The translations under genes and the position numbers were made by a program. Source: Pyropia yezoensis (lineage: Eukaryota > Rhodophyta > Bangiophyceae > Bangiales > Bangiaceae). Taken from it: a DNA stretch of 64,000 bases. Each line of letters starts with the position of its first letter. Positions within the stretch are counted from its first letter, which is position 1. The notes under the pieces are model-generated. The model worked only from the letters and a program-made list of their open reading frames with translations. It had not been told where the DNA came from and searched no databases. Below, one piece after another: positions 45,942 through 57,029 of the stretch. The stretch covers positions 16,745,816-16,809,815 of the forward strand of contig CM020619.1 of NCBI GenBank assembly GCA_009829735.1. The letters run 5' to 3'.

Positions 45942-46970
45942 TCACCGAAGCTCATGGGGGGGGGGCGGAATGATAGGCACCGGCGCCACGCTAGGCATCA
46001 CGACGTCCGCCAGCACGTCCGAGGTGCAGGTCAGGCCCGGGAGATCCACGCTTTCCCGCAGGTACACTCGGCCAGCGCCGCCCTCTGGGCGGTACTCGCA
46101 GTGCAAGGCGCGCCGCTCGTCTGGGGTTTCCCCGAGGAATGCCTCCACCGCGTACTGATCCATCCACAGCACGCGTAGAAGCTCGAGGGCTGCCCCCAAG
46201 ACGTGGCGCAGCGTGTCGTCCCCGTTGCACAGCGCCGCATAGTCGGCGTCGGCGAGGATGTCCACCAAGGCTTGAGGGATGAGCCACAGAATCTTTTTCG
46301 ATACGGCGGACCCCGCCAGCACGACGGCAACACTCAGCAGCCACGAACTGGACAAGGCGGCTGCGGCCCCATTTTCAGGCCGGTCGGACTGTAGCAGACT
46401 ACCGCGGAGGGAGACGACGTTGTGGAGTGCCACGGGCATGCCGTACGGAACCTCCACCTGGTACCATTACAAGGGAAGCGCCGGACACAGGGCAGTGAGG
46501 TTGTCGTGCGACATGGACACACACTCGACCTGGGAGACACACACCAGTACCCGGTGCTTGCGACGGAAGAAGCGCTCGAGGTGGGCGGCATTCTCTTTGT
46601 ACTCGAGCGCCTCGCGGACCGCCGTCGGGATGTCGCCCGGGTAGTTGTCCGGGTCAAAGGACGGCAGGCTACCTACCGGCAGGTCGGCCTTGTCGCAGAC
46701 GTGCTGCATGACCATCAACTCCACCCGCTCTGACGGAGTGTGCAAGAACAGCCCGTCGGTTGCTACGCCATTGGACGGTACCGGCGCGGCCAAAGGGAAG
46801 AGGGACGTGAATAGCGACCACGCAAAAAAGGCGACGTGCGTCGGCAGAGTCGCCCAGCGGTCGCGAGCAAGGCAGTCGCGCAGGGTCGCGGTCCACGACG
46901 GGCCGCGAGCGGCGGGGGGGGCGGCCATCATGGGCATAGCAGGGGAGTTGGGCGCGTCTTGGTTCTCCAT
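45942..46970 (-). CDS. unknown protein, one in-frame TAA
   Basis: From ATG 46970 the frame runs 167 codons to a TAA at 46467-46469, then continues in the same phase to 45942 for a total of 342 residues. Both halves look like real protein: hydrophobic segment THVAFFAWSLFTSLFPLA, then helical KENAAHLERFFRRKHRVLVCVSQVE; after the stop VEVPYGMPVALHNVVSLRG, SSWLLSVAVVLAGSAV, LVDILADADYAALCNGDD. Two hydrophobic stretches might cross a membrane. I do not recognise a family. The stop may be a nonsense mutation, or the TTG|TAATGG site may be near a short or unusual intron. Upstream is a poly(G) tract. Confidence 0.5.
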
Positions 46971-48572
46971 CAGGGCCCGATGCCAGGCGGAAGGCACCGG
47001 CGATGTGGGGGGGGGGGGGGGGGGGGGGGGGGGCACGCGGGGAACCAATCGAGGGGCGGGGGTCGCGGTGAGGCAGGACTGGGGAACGGGCAAGAGGTGC
47101 CAGGACGACAGGGGTGAAGCACACCCGTGAGGCCCGCCTGTCTCTTTGCCGTGAGGGCGTGTGCGGGGCGGGCGGTGGGTGGGGGAGCCTGCGACGACCC
47201 CGTGCCGAGGCACACCCGCGGCAGGGCTTTAATAGCCAGCGGGGATAGAAGGGGGTGGGGCAGGATTGTGATGGGGGCGCGGCGGCCCTGGCGCGTGGGC
47301 GCGGGGAAGGGCGCAACCACCAACAGTGTGGGTGCGGGTTTGGTTGAGTTGGAGGCTGCCTGTGCACAGGCGTGTGTCACAGAGAGTGCGTCCGTAAGGG
47401 CGGATCGGCTACACTAGCGCCCCTCCAGGAGCACGTTCCTCGACCACGCACAGCACCCTCCCGTGCGTGACCATTTTTTTCACGCCACGCGTTTGTCCAC
47501 CTTGCCCGCGGGCCCCGCCCATGTTGGAGGGAGGAGGGGAGCTGCAGGCCCCGGGAACGCCCGCCCGCACCATGCTCTTCAGGGTGCTGGCCGCGGCCGC
47601 CCCCAACACTTGTCAAGCCCCCCCTTTACCCGCCATGGGCGGCTGGGGATTAGTGCGAAGCCGCGCGCCCCCGGCGCCTCGAGGCACATACCTGGGCCGT
47701 CCGCAGTGCTCGACAAGCGCACCCATCATCCGTCACGGGAAAAAAAAACCGGGACGGGGTGCGCCTCCAATGACGGTTGAGAGAGAAGGGCCGGGCGGGG
47801 CGCTCTCCGGGAAGCGTCTAACCCCGGGGGCGAGTTGTGTGTGGGTGGGGGTGGGGACCAGGCCGCCCCAGGCGGCTGAGGCGACATGCTCTATGTGTGT
47901 GCAACTGCCCCCCCGCGACAAGGGCCAGCACTGTATGCCCCCCACTGCAGCCGGGCCCCACATTTGTTGGCAGTATCGGCGATCGTGACCGTGTCGCCGC
48001 TGAGGTGCAAAGAGATGCGATTTGTGGCCGTGTGCTCGTTTTTACTGTGCGCATCGCGACGCGCGCTCGAGCCGCGCGCATGTGGACCGATTGACGATCC
48101 ACGTACAGTGTGCGTGTGGGGCCTGTCCACAGCCTCCCAGGACGCGGGTGCGCGGGTGGCCTGTGAAGCCGCGTTTTTTAACGGTGCATGGGATAGCGGG
48201 TTCCAGAGCTCCATTGACACCAGACTCACGCGAGACCAGCACGGACGCGCGCCCGATGATGTGGAAGCAAGCGCTGCTTGCTCGGACACCCATACGCGAC
48301 CCCCCCCCCCCCCCCCTCCCCGTGTCAGTCGGAGGCGGGCGTGGGAGCGTGCCCCGGACGCCCCCTTGCCTTCTCCAGGGGCCCCGTCCCACAGAGACGG
48401 GTAATTTCGTACCATCCAATCAGGGTGTGGCTTTGCTTTTCACGTGGCGCGTCTCGTCGCCCGCTGTGGTGCACCAGGGCCAACGGGGGGGTACAATTTC
48501 GACGCGGGTGCCACACCAAGCCGTTGTGGTAACAGGCCTCGGACAATGCACACGGGCCGTACCACCTGCCGA
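46971..48572. other. intergenic with poly(G)
   Basis: Poly(G) of 27 at 47007-47033, just upstream of the unknown minus-strand gene, and C16 at 48301. No gene I can support. Confidence 0.4.
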
Positions 48573-48708
48573 TGGACACGTGGGGCACGGGGAATCGCGG
48601 TTTGTAGATACGACCCTCACCCACCCCTCAGCCGCTGCAATGGACACGTGGGGCACGGGGAATCGCGGTTTGTAGATACGACCCTCACCCACCCATCAGC
48701 CGCTGCTG
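48573..48708. repeat. 68-bp tandem duplication
   Basis: Two nearly identical 68-bp units begin with TGGACACGTGGGGCACGG at 48573 and 48641. The near identity indicates a recent event. Confidence 0.95.
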
Positions 48709-48734
48709 TGGTCCCCGGGGATGGGGGGCGGGCA

Positions 48735-48765
<31 letters not shown>

Positions 48766-50490
48766 CGCTCCCCCACGCTTCCCGCCCCGTCCCGCCCGAG
48801 GGCCGCCTTGCTTTGCCATCATGGCATGATGTCGTCGAGATTATTTACACACGGTGCGGACGCACGGCCCACACAACCCCCCACTCCACCCCACCCTTCG
48901 GCCCTGCGCGTGTGCCCGGCCGATGACATTTAATCAGGAACGGGCCAACGTTTTCGCTTGAAGACGCCGTGTCCGGCTGGGCCCCTCCACACCGCCCCGC
49001 CTCAACCCCCCCCCCACCAACGTCGCCGCCCCGCCACGCCCAGTAAAGACTACCTGTTTGCGGACGTCTGGCTTGCTACCCCATGAAGCAGCGTGAAGCA
49101 CAGCAGCTCAGGACACAAAAAAACGCGCATAAAACCGGATAACTCATAGCGCTTTTTATGGTAAGGGGTCCTCTGTTTCTCTTGCGCCAGTCTGTTTCCA
49201 GGTACCCGTTGGTGCCTGTCTGGCGCGTCTCTCTGCGCATTTTCTCGGTGTTGTGGAGAGCTTTCAACCAATGAGATACACCCGTTCTGACCCAGATGTC
49301 CGCCCTTAACTGGGCGTGCCGCACACTCCCGCCCACCGACCTAACCGCCCCGTCTGTGTAGCCACAGCCCGGCCCCGCCACCGCCATCACAGCCCGACCC
49401 CGCACCTCGGTGGATCCCCCGTGGCGGTGCGCACGTCCTTCACCGAGGGCGAGACACGGCTGGCCATTTGCGATCACGATAACTCTCGACTACACCGCGC
49501 TCTCGCGATGCACGGCAGGCTGTTGCGCGGTCGTCGCCGCCTGTGGAACGGCTGGCAGCGGAACGGCCTCGTGCAGGGGAGCATCAGTGTAGAGATGGTA
49601 AATCTGGTCCGGACAACGTCACGGAATGAATTCCCATTGGCTGAGAGACTGGATGCAGGTGGCACCCAGCTGGGCCCTCGCCCGCCCCAGTCGGCTGATC
49701 TTCTACCGCTGTGCTGTAGCATATCCCAAACCAGGACACCGCATTGGCCGCTGAGGAGTCCATGCACGTACAGTGTACTGTACTGTATGAACAGGTCACC
49801 TCGTTGGAAATCCAGCCCAAACAAAAAAAACAAAAAAAAACAAGACAACACTTGCTCGGATCTCCGGCTGGGGCTCCCCGCGCCTCCGTACATACAGTAC
49901 TGTAACCTCTGCTGACCTCCGCGTTTTGGTCCACCCCCTACACCCCGCGAGGACGTCAAGAGGAGCTCCTCGCCTGTGCGGGTCTAATATTTTTATTTAG
50001 CGGCCACGACGATCATTGCTCGCCCTTCTGCCTCTCCCTTTGCGCGCTTTGACAGTCCATGGGGGACCTCGTGGACCATCTGACGGACGCAGGTTCCTAT
50101 GTAAACACTATGAAACTGGTGATTCTCTGGCCTGTCATATTTACCCGCCGTGGTCAGATTGTCCCGCGAGAAGGATACAGTGCCAGCGCCTTACGGCCAT
50201 CCCGAATACCGACAAGTCATCCGCGGTCAGGCTACGTACCGACACTCCCCCGGCGAAAAAATGGACCAATCAGGCTGCGACTCGGACTGGGGCGACCGAG
50301 CAAACGCTGACGTGGTGCTGGACGGATGCTTGCTTTGTGGAAAGGGTGTCAACAAGGTGCAAGGCGAGACGACAGACGCGATCATCCTGTTGGATTAAAT
50401 ATCGCTATTATCTTCCTGTGTGCTGTGTGCCCTGTCCCTGGTGCATTCCCTGTATGCCCTGTCCGTGCGCCGCGGGCGGTACTCGTGACG
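48709..50490. other. intergenic with poly(C)
   Basis: Poly(C) of 28 at 48735-48762. AAACAAAAAAAACAAAAAAAAAC stretch near 49820. Open frames here are short or low complexity. No gene supported. Confidence 0.4.
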
Positions 50491-51147
50491 ATGCCGCGTC
50501 GGTCCATCCATACGGCCAATGGTGGCGCTCTGCACGGTGCCGTCGAGACGTTTGTGCTCGTGCTACGGTTTTTTGGCCTGCTGACGGGCGTCCCCGGCGC
50601 CGCCTCCTCCCACGTCAACGACCTCACGGCGGGGAGGAGCCGTAGCGGAATGGCTGCGGCGGCGATCTTTATTGCCCTTGAGTGGGACAACACGTACTCC
50701 GTTCCTGGCCGTCTCAACAACCCCCGGCCGGCGGCGCGGCCAGAGCCTGTGGCCGCCCAGTATGTACCGACTGCCATGCTTATTGCCTGCAGGGCCACTT
50801 GTGACCGCCTGCAGGGATCGGGTCTGACACCCCGAGGGGCGGCAGCCGACGAAGAGCCCCTGCGGCTGATCTCCTCTGTGGTGGCACTCAACGCGGCCGA
50901 CGGACTCGCTGTTGCGGTTGCAGAGCTCGCCCTCCGGGCGGTGTGGCAAGACGCTCACCCGCCAGTGGCACACGTGGCACCGGCGTTTGCGGCGGACGTC
51001 TCTGCAATGCGACACTGTGTGGACGCTGCCAAGGCCCCTATCGGAGACAATGGGGACCCGCCCGCGTCGGCGCTGGACCCCCCCGCCGGCTTGTTCAGTG
51101 CGAGTGGGTATCCCGAGGGGGATTATTTTTCGAATTTCCCTTTGTAG
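50491..51147 (+). CDS. uncharacterised protein, paralogue of the 52092-52877 gene
   Basis: 218 residues from ATG 50491. About half the residues match the minus-strand gene 1 kb downstream, with conserved FFGLLTG.PGAA near the start, VPTA.LIACRA in the middle, and AELALRAVWQDAHP followed by M.R.CVDAA. Predicted helices dominate; there is no signal peptide. The pattern of helices around VPTAMLIACRATCDRL is faintly cyclin-box-like, but I cannot support that. The C-terminal tail differs from the paralogue. The two genes converge. Confidence 0.6.
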   Translation: MPRRSIHTANGGALHGAVETFVLVLRFFGLLTGVPGAASSHVNDLTAGRSRSGMAAAAIFIALEWDNTYSVPGRLNNPRPAARPEPVAAQYVPTAMLIACRATCDRLQGSGLTPRGAAADEEPLRLISSVVALNAADGLAVAVAELALRAVWQDAHPPVAHVAPAFAADVSAMRHCVDAAKAPIGDNGDPPASALDPPAGLFSASGYPEGDYFSNFPL

Positions 51148-52091
51148 GAGGTCCACGGCCCCGGCACTGTGTGGGTGGTTTTTCTGCACGATGGGTACTG
51201 GGTGTCCGTGGGGATGTATGGGTGGTTCTTGTACAAATTGTTTTCCATCGCGTTGTCCATCACGTGTCCAGGCCCCCACACGGGTGCCTGCGAAGCCCAT
51301 TGCGGGTGCCCCCCCCCCTCCCCCCCCTCCCTCCCTATCTGGCGGCTACTGTACGCCATAGCCTCGTCGGGGTCCCCGGTCTTTTGTTTGTGGTCCATGG
51401 GACGGACACGGAGTACCCCAGACGCCCTCGGCCCGTGTGGAGGTCCCATTTCGAGGCGCAAGAGGGCAGTGACGGCCAAGCAGGTCAGCACTGGCGCCAG
51501 GAAGTGGGCCGACGTGTCTGTCGCGTCGCCCATTGTGGCGCGGCAGCTCGCGTAGCGTAGCTGCGCGAGGACAAGAAGGTGAAAAAGTACTTGTCTGCCT
51601 GCCCCCCCCCCCCCCCCACATTGTGGCCCGCATTGGTGAGTAGGGCGCGTGGACGATACGGTCTTTTGTACAGGTGGTGGGCCGGGGGCACGCTACACAA
51701 CGCCAACGCACGGTCGGCCAAGGACACGACCACGGACACGACGTGTAGAAACATTGGAATGAGCTATGCAAAACATGACACGCCTCCAACCCGCCCACAT
51801 CTCTTTCACCATAAACAGAACAAGTGGTCAAGTGTTGGCACCGAGGCGTTCCACATGCGACAAAGTAGCTCTCATTGGTGGGGCATGAGAAATCGCCCCC
51901 CCCCCCCCGAACAGAAAAGGCAGCATCCTTTACATGCTTACCGCACACACGACCACGAGAGTCGTCGTGTGAGTCCCGTAGGCGCTCTCCAAACGGGCGT
52001 CTCCCGACACGGCGTGGATGTACCGGGTGATGCACGGCACAGGGTCAGAGACAAAAGAAGGCGGGAGAGGTTTCTTGGGCCCTTACGTCCA
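51148..52091. other. spacer between the convergent paralogues
   Basis: No gene supported. C16 at 51602-51617 and C13 near 51896. Confidence 0.4.
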
Positions 52092-52877
52092 CTATCGCCA
52101 CCGTGTGCTGCGCATGGCCAGGCGCAGACTCCGGCGACGGGACGGCAAGGAGGCTTCCGGGACCGCCGCCTCCTCAACGTGCTGCCCCGTAGCCTCTCCC
52201 GCGACAGCGGCCGCTGTCGCGGTGGTGCCAGCTTCCAAGACGAGGTGCATGTCAGGGTACTTACTGACAACGGCCAGGTCCGCCGGGATACAAACCGCAG
52301 ACGGCCATGCACCCGTGCCCGTGCCGGTGGGAGCCATTGCCGCGTCCACGCAACGCCGCATGGACGCAACGTCTGCGACGGAAACGAACGAAGCGGCGCG
52401 CACGGTGGGATGGGCGTCCTGCCACACCGCGCGGAGGGCCAGCTCGGCAATGGCGACGGACAGCCCCTCAGCCTCGTTGAACGCCATCAGAGAGTAGATC
52501 AGCCGCACGGGCTCTTGATCGGCTTCCGCCGCGTCCGCCGCCAGGCCACAACTCTGCAGCCGCCGACAGATGGCGCGACACGCAATGAGCAAGGCCGTGG
52601 GCACGTGCTCGCAGGCCACCGGCTGCTGCCGAGCTGGAGGGCGCCCGACACTCGCACGGGCAGCCACACAGTGCAGGTTTTCCCACTGGACAGCCACGGC
52701 CACCGCTGCTAGGGCCATTCCGCCGTGACACATTGCCGCGGCGTCCTCGCTGATACGGGAAGCGGCGGCGCCGGGGGCACCCGTGAGCAAGCCAAAAAAG
52801 CGCAAGTAGTCTACAAACACATCGACAGCAAAGTGAGCCGCCCCACCATGAAGGCTGTGCGCCGCATGCCCCGGCAT
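52092..52877 (-). CDS. uncharacterised protein, paralogue of the 50491-51147 gene
   Basis: 261 residues from ATG 52877. Shares the conserved core with its neighbour (LRFFGLLTGAPGAA, VPTALLIACRAIC, IAELALRAVWQDAHP, SMRRCVDAAMAPTG) and adds about 45 residues at the C-terminus, Ala/Thr then Arg-rich. Conservation is clustered in the same three blocks, with divergent linkers, which is how a folded domain under selection diverges after duplication. No cofactor or catalytic motif recognised. The inverted arrangement suggests an inverted duplication of one ancestral gene. Confidence 0.6.
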   Translation of the reverse strand: MPGHAAHSLHGGAAHFAVDVFVDYLRFFGLLTGAPGAAASRISEDAAAMCHGGMALAAVAVAVQWENLHCVAARASVGRPPARQQPVACEHVPTALLIACRAICRRLQSCGLAADAAEADQEPVRLIYSLMAFNEAEGLSVAIAELALRAVWQDAHPTVRAASFVSVADVASMRRCVDAAMAPTGTGTGAWPSAVCIPADLAVVSKYPDMHLVLEAGTTATAAAVAGEATGQHVEEAAVPEASLPSRRRSLRLAMRSTRWR

Positions 52878-53919
52878 GACGGCAACGTTCCCCGGGGGGG
52901 CTGCTGCTCTCGAAAACCCGTCTCACAGGCGACACACGCACCGCACCGCCACCACCACCCGCCGACTTGGCCACCACCCCGGGAGGCGGGCGAGGGGGGG
53001 AAGGGCAAGGAGCAACGAAGAGGCCACGCGGCCGTGGGGTGGGGCCGCGGCTTGGGGGCAGCACACCAGCAGCGGCGGCGGCGCCGTTTCAAGAAACTGC
53101 GCCGCCGGTGCTGGCGCGACCTGCCCCCCTCCCCTAACAGAGCCGCCGCGCCCGTGCTCCCCCCTACGGCCAAGCCGCCGATTCACCTCCCTGGCGACGC
53201 CCTCCCCCCCCCCCCCCCCCCCCCCCCCCTCCCCCCCCCGCCCCAACCAACCCTGGTCACCAACCCAGCCCAGACGACGATCGGGAAAGTCGCAAAGGAG
53301 GGTCGTGGTTGCGCGACGGCGTGGGTGAGCGGGCGTCCCGACAATGGCGCGTGGTGGTGCGGCTTCACGGTGAGGGGGCGGCGTGCGTGCGGGCCGCTTC
53401 AGTATACAGACATCGCTGGCAGGGTAGGGGGCCGGAACGAGTGTCGCATCTTGCCAATGCGAGACGTGTCCGCAGCTTCCATGGGCGACCCGACCGCGCT
53501 TACAGCAGTGCCGGACGGCGTCCAAGATCCCTCGATTAGGCAGGCCACGTGTGCTGCTCAGCGCTCAGCGTGTCCACGCACTTTGTAGCGTAGCCAGTCT
53601 GGACCTAGTGTCGACCACTCTCGATGCGATCCTTGGTCTCTGTGTACTGCATGAGATGTACGACATACCACGTTGTTGAGGAGACTGGGGGAAGTCAAAT
53701 GGTATTTTTCATTTTCTGAGGCCTCTTGTTCTCTCTAAACTATGAGGAGGGAAGGCAAAAGTACCGTTAGTTATGTGCTCCCCAAAGTCGACCACGTCTT
53801 GGGGCCAATGGGGGCACCCGATGTGCTCACCGTCGCGGGCTGGGTGGGTGCCGGCGCGCGTGCGGGCGTCCTTTGCCGCCCGCCGGAACGGGACCGTTGC
53901 GCGCGCGGGCGCTTTGAGC
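52878..53919. repeat. dispersed repeat and poly(C)
   Basis: 53029-53175 matches, in inverse orientation, the block repeated at about 62300-62420 and 62640-62790 (CTTGGGGGCAGCAC, CGCCGGTGCT.GCGCGACCTG, AACAGAGCCGCCGCGCCCGT). Poly(C) lies at about 53204-53239. No gene I can support. Confidence 0.7.
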
Positions 53920-54570
53920 TGCATTGCCGGCGGCTCGCCACTGGTGCGCCGTCGCTTTTTTGCTGTCCGCCGCGTCGCGGCGGGTGCTTGGCCACTTTCG
54001 GCCGGCGGTCGGGTGGCCGCGGGTGCTCGGCCGCTTGTGGTCTCTCGCCTGGTCGCCGCGGGTGCGCTGGTGCTTTTGGCTGGCCGTCAGGTAACCGCTG
54101 ATGCCCCACCGCTATTTGACGGCCGTTTGTTCCCCGCGGATCATTCCACGGCTCCTTTTTGGGCGGCCGTCTGGTTGCGGCGGGTAGCGGTGCGTGCCTG
54201 GCCGCGCCTCACCTTCTGGGTGGTCGCGGCGGGTTCTCGGCCTGGCTGTTCTGTCTGGCAGTCTGCCACGGGTGCTCGGCCGCTCCTGGCTCCCCGCCCG
54301 GTCGTAGCGGTTGAGCGGGTGCATATCGCCACCCGGCTGGTCGCCGCTGGTGCCCCGCCGCTTTCAGCCAGCCGTGGGGTCCTGGCGGATCATGCCACGG
54401 GTGCGTTTGGCCCGCCGTTGGGCCGCCGCTGGTGCGCCGCCGCGTTTGGCTGGTGGTCGGGTCGCCGCGGAGTGCTCGGCCGCATCTGGCATCCCGCCCG
54501 GTCGTGGCGGGTGCGCAAGCGTCCTTGGCCTCCCGGTGGGTCGCGGCGCGTGCGCAGGCGTGCTTGGCAG
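53920..54570. repeat. 39-bp minisatellite
   Basis: A 13-codon unit recurs in the plus frame (VAAGAWPLSAGGR, VAAGARPLVVSRL, VAAGALVLLAGRQ and so on, with a few longer units). The opposite strand gives a Pro/Arg/His 13-residue repeat. A 374-codon plus frame spans it (53773-54897) but I cannot tell whether it is expressed. Confidence 0.75.
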
Positions 54571-55585
54571 GTGTGCATGGCAGAAGCTATGGACGAACTC
54601 CCGTCGCCGGTCGACGCTGCAAGACTGCTGGGCTTCTCCCCAACGCATCCGCTGGTGTACCTTGCTCGTATCCTACGGGGGACGTGTGACCAAGTGGTGT
54701 TGTGCACCAATCACGAGGTAACTTGTGCACAGAACCGACAGGACTGGCGCGTGGACACTCTCCCACCCAAGCGACGTATGCTCTCACGGTTCTGTCCACG
54801 GCGGGCGTGGTACCTCGTCCAGTGCACTGGCCATGCACCTGCTGCTACAACTGTGTGGGGCGCGGCCCGCGTATCCACACAGACACACACCATGTAGAAA
54901 TGTCGGATGGTTAACGATGCCAGTGCTTCGTTCTTGCTCAGTGAGCACAAGTGATCCAAGTACGCGTCCAGCATTCAAGTACTCACGTTGGACGCCACGT
55001 GGCATGAAATGCATACCACGATCAATTACTACGTGTTCCGACGTTCTCCAAGACAGGGAACCAGGGCGGGTCCGTGTCATGTACATAACGACACCAGTGC
55101 GTGTTGGTCCTCCAGTTCGCTCTTTGCGGCCGCACTCGTTTTGTACAAAACACAACCACATGAACCGTTCTTCATTAAACCGCGAAGAAATCCGTGCCGC
55201 ATCATGCGCCATCGTCATCGACTGCAAAAATGGGCACGATCGTCCGTATATTGTATGTCTGTCGATTTCGTTCGCGAGATCAGTCCGCGTGATTTGCCAC
55301 CGAATAAACGGTCAAGCCGCCTCTGAACCACATTCATGTGATCGAGTGCCCGATCCGCTGTGTTGACAAGTTTTGGGGTTGGGGCCACTCGATCTGTGTC
55401 GCGTTATGTACATAACAGCACCCCCCCCCCCCTGATCTTGATGGCTTCCTCCCCGGCACACTCGTCAGTGTAAGTCGCGATACTTGTTACCGTTAAATAC
55501 CACCTGAAATGGTTGTGTAATGGCATGAGCAGCTTTGTTTGTTGTTGATTTTTTCACACCCCACAAATCGTTTGTCGGATGCGCT
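54571..55585. other. intergenic, AT-richer, with palindromes
   Basis: Contains the second pair of GTTATGTACATAAC palindromes (55076-55089, 55403-55416). No gene supported. Confidence 0.4.
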
Positions 55586-55749
55586 GGCGGGTCTTGTGAA
55601 CAGGGCGCTGAGTGACACGTACAGTTGTGCGCGTCCCGTTCCTGTTCACTCCCGCCAACCGCGCGGTGGCGGGTCTTGTGATCAGGGCGCTGAGTGACAC
55701 GTACAGGTGTGCGCGTCCCGTTCCTGTTCACTCCCACCAACCGCCGTCG
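55586..55749. repeat. 82-bp tandem duplication
   Basis: Two units beginning GGCGGGTCTTGTGA at 55586 and 55668, differing at a few positions. Confidence 0.9.
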
Positions 55750-55897
55750 TTCTGCCGGACAGTTCCCCCTCGACTCGACGGACGTCCCCCGCCTTTCCAC
55801 ACCGCCTTTTTCCGGCTGGCGATTTTTTCCAGCCGAAGAACAATCCTTCCCGATTCCCTGTAGTCCTCGACGGCAACCTGAGGCCTCTGGGCGGTTC

Positions 55898-56461
55898 ATG
55901 GGCATATCGAATGTGATGGACGCCAATGGTGGTGGACATCATGACCACGAACGCGACGACAGCACCGGTAGCTCTGGTTGCGGCCGTGTTGGTCACGACG
56001 GTGGTCCATACGGCGGATGCACTCGTGTCGGTGTCAGCGGCGGTGGTGGCGGTGATGACCGCAACGGGGGTGGATCTGGTAGTGGTACCGGCGAAGGACA
56101 CCGCCACCGTCCGTCCCATGGCGGTGATCGCAACGGTGGCAACGTGGACCGCGACGTCGCTCCACTATGGTCGTTCCATGGAGCTGGCTTAGCGGCCTCG
56201 ATTGACACGATGTGCGTGCATCGAGAGGATGGTCGCTCCGCCCACGACCATGCCTTTCCTGTGGTGGACGGCTCTCATCGCCTGTACACGCTGCGGCGTA
56301 TGCTGGTGAGGGTGGACAGTGCGCCCGCCCACGACCATGCCTTTCCTGTGGTGGACGGCTCTCATCGTCTGTACACGCTGCGGCGTATGCTAGTGGGGGC
56401 GGACAGTGCGCCCGCCCACGACCATGCTTTTCCTGTGGTGGACGGCTCTCACCGCCCTTAG
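55898..56461 (+). CDS. Gly/His-rich protein with a 29-residue tandem repeat
   Basis: 187 residues from ATG 55898; the frame is also open upstream. A Gly/Asp/His/Arg-rich first part (HHDHERDD, GGGGGDDRNGGG) is followed by about 2.5 copies of a 29-residue repeat (AHDHAFPVVDGSHRLYTLRR...) with an exact 87-bp period: units at 56240, 56327 and 56414. The period is a multiple of three and units differ at few positions. The last unit ends in a stop. Whether this is a real gene or a minisatellite with a fortuitous frame is unclear; no family recognised. Confidence 0.4.
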   Translation: MGISNVMDANGGGHHDHERDDSTGSSGCGRVGHDGGPYGGCTRVGVSGGGGGDDRNGGGSGSGTGEGHRHRPSHGGDRNGGNVDRDVAPLWSFHGAGLAASIDTMCVHREDGRSAHDHAFPVVDGSHRLYTLRRMLVRVDSAPAHDHAFPVVDGSHRLYTLRRMLVGADSAPAHDHAFPVVDGSHRP

Positions 56462-57029
56462 CTCTCATCGCCTTTACACACTGCAGAGGCTGGTCGCTGG
56501 TACAGCGTTTCTGTTGTGGTAGGGGCCCCCAAATCCCATTCGATTCTACTCTGGTACGATGGGTTTTCTATACATTGACCACCCGACGCGCCCGTTTGGG
56601 CGATGGCGACTGCCCTGTACGCGCTGTACAACTCGGACCGGGCGACTTTGTTTGATTCATCTCTGCCCCCCCTTGCCGTCAACTTAACTTAGCTTCCCCA
56701 CCACGACGCTGCTCCAGCCGGAGGGCCTTCCCGGGTCGTGTAGGCAACAACGGCCAAGACAGTCACTGAGGGAACTTGAGGAATGCGGGCTGGGATGGAG
56801 GGGGGAGGGGGACAGCTTGGGGGGGGGGGGGGGGGGGGGGGGTCGGGCACATTGGCACGTGGAAACCCCAAGCACTGTGCCACCCGCCTGACCGCAGCAG
56901 CCGCACCCTCCGCCGGTACCAGCGGCCCCCCATCAATAGCAGTCACTCCACACGCGTACCAACAGCCCCCCTCCCCCCCCCCCCCCCCTCCCCGGCTGCA
57001 GCAGCGGGAGGATCCGCCTCGCCCTCAGT
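56462..57029. other. intergenic with poly(G)
   Basis: Poly(G) of 24 at 56819-56842 and a poly(C) run near 56972. No gene supported. Confidence 0.4.

Noticed and set aside
48573..48708. CRISPR-like direct repeats
   Set aside because: Only two adjoining 68-bp units with no spacers, in a eukaryote; a plain tandem duplication.
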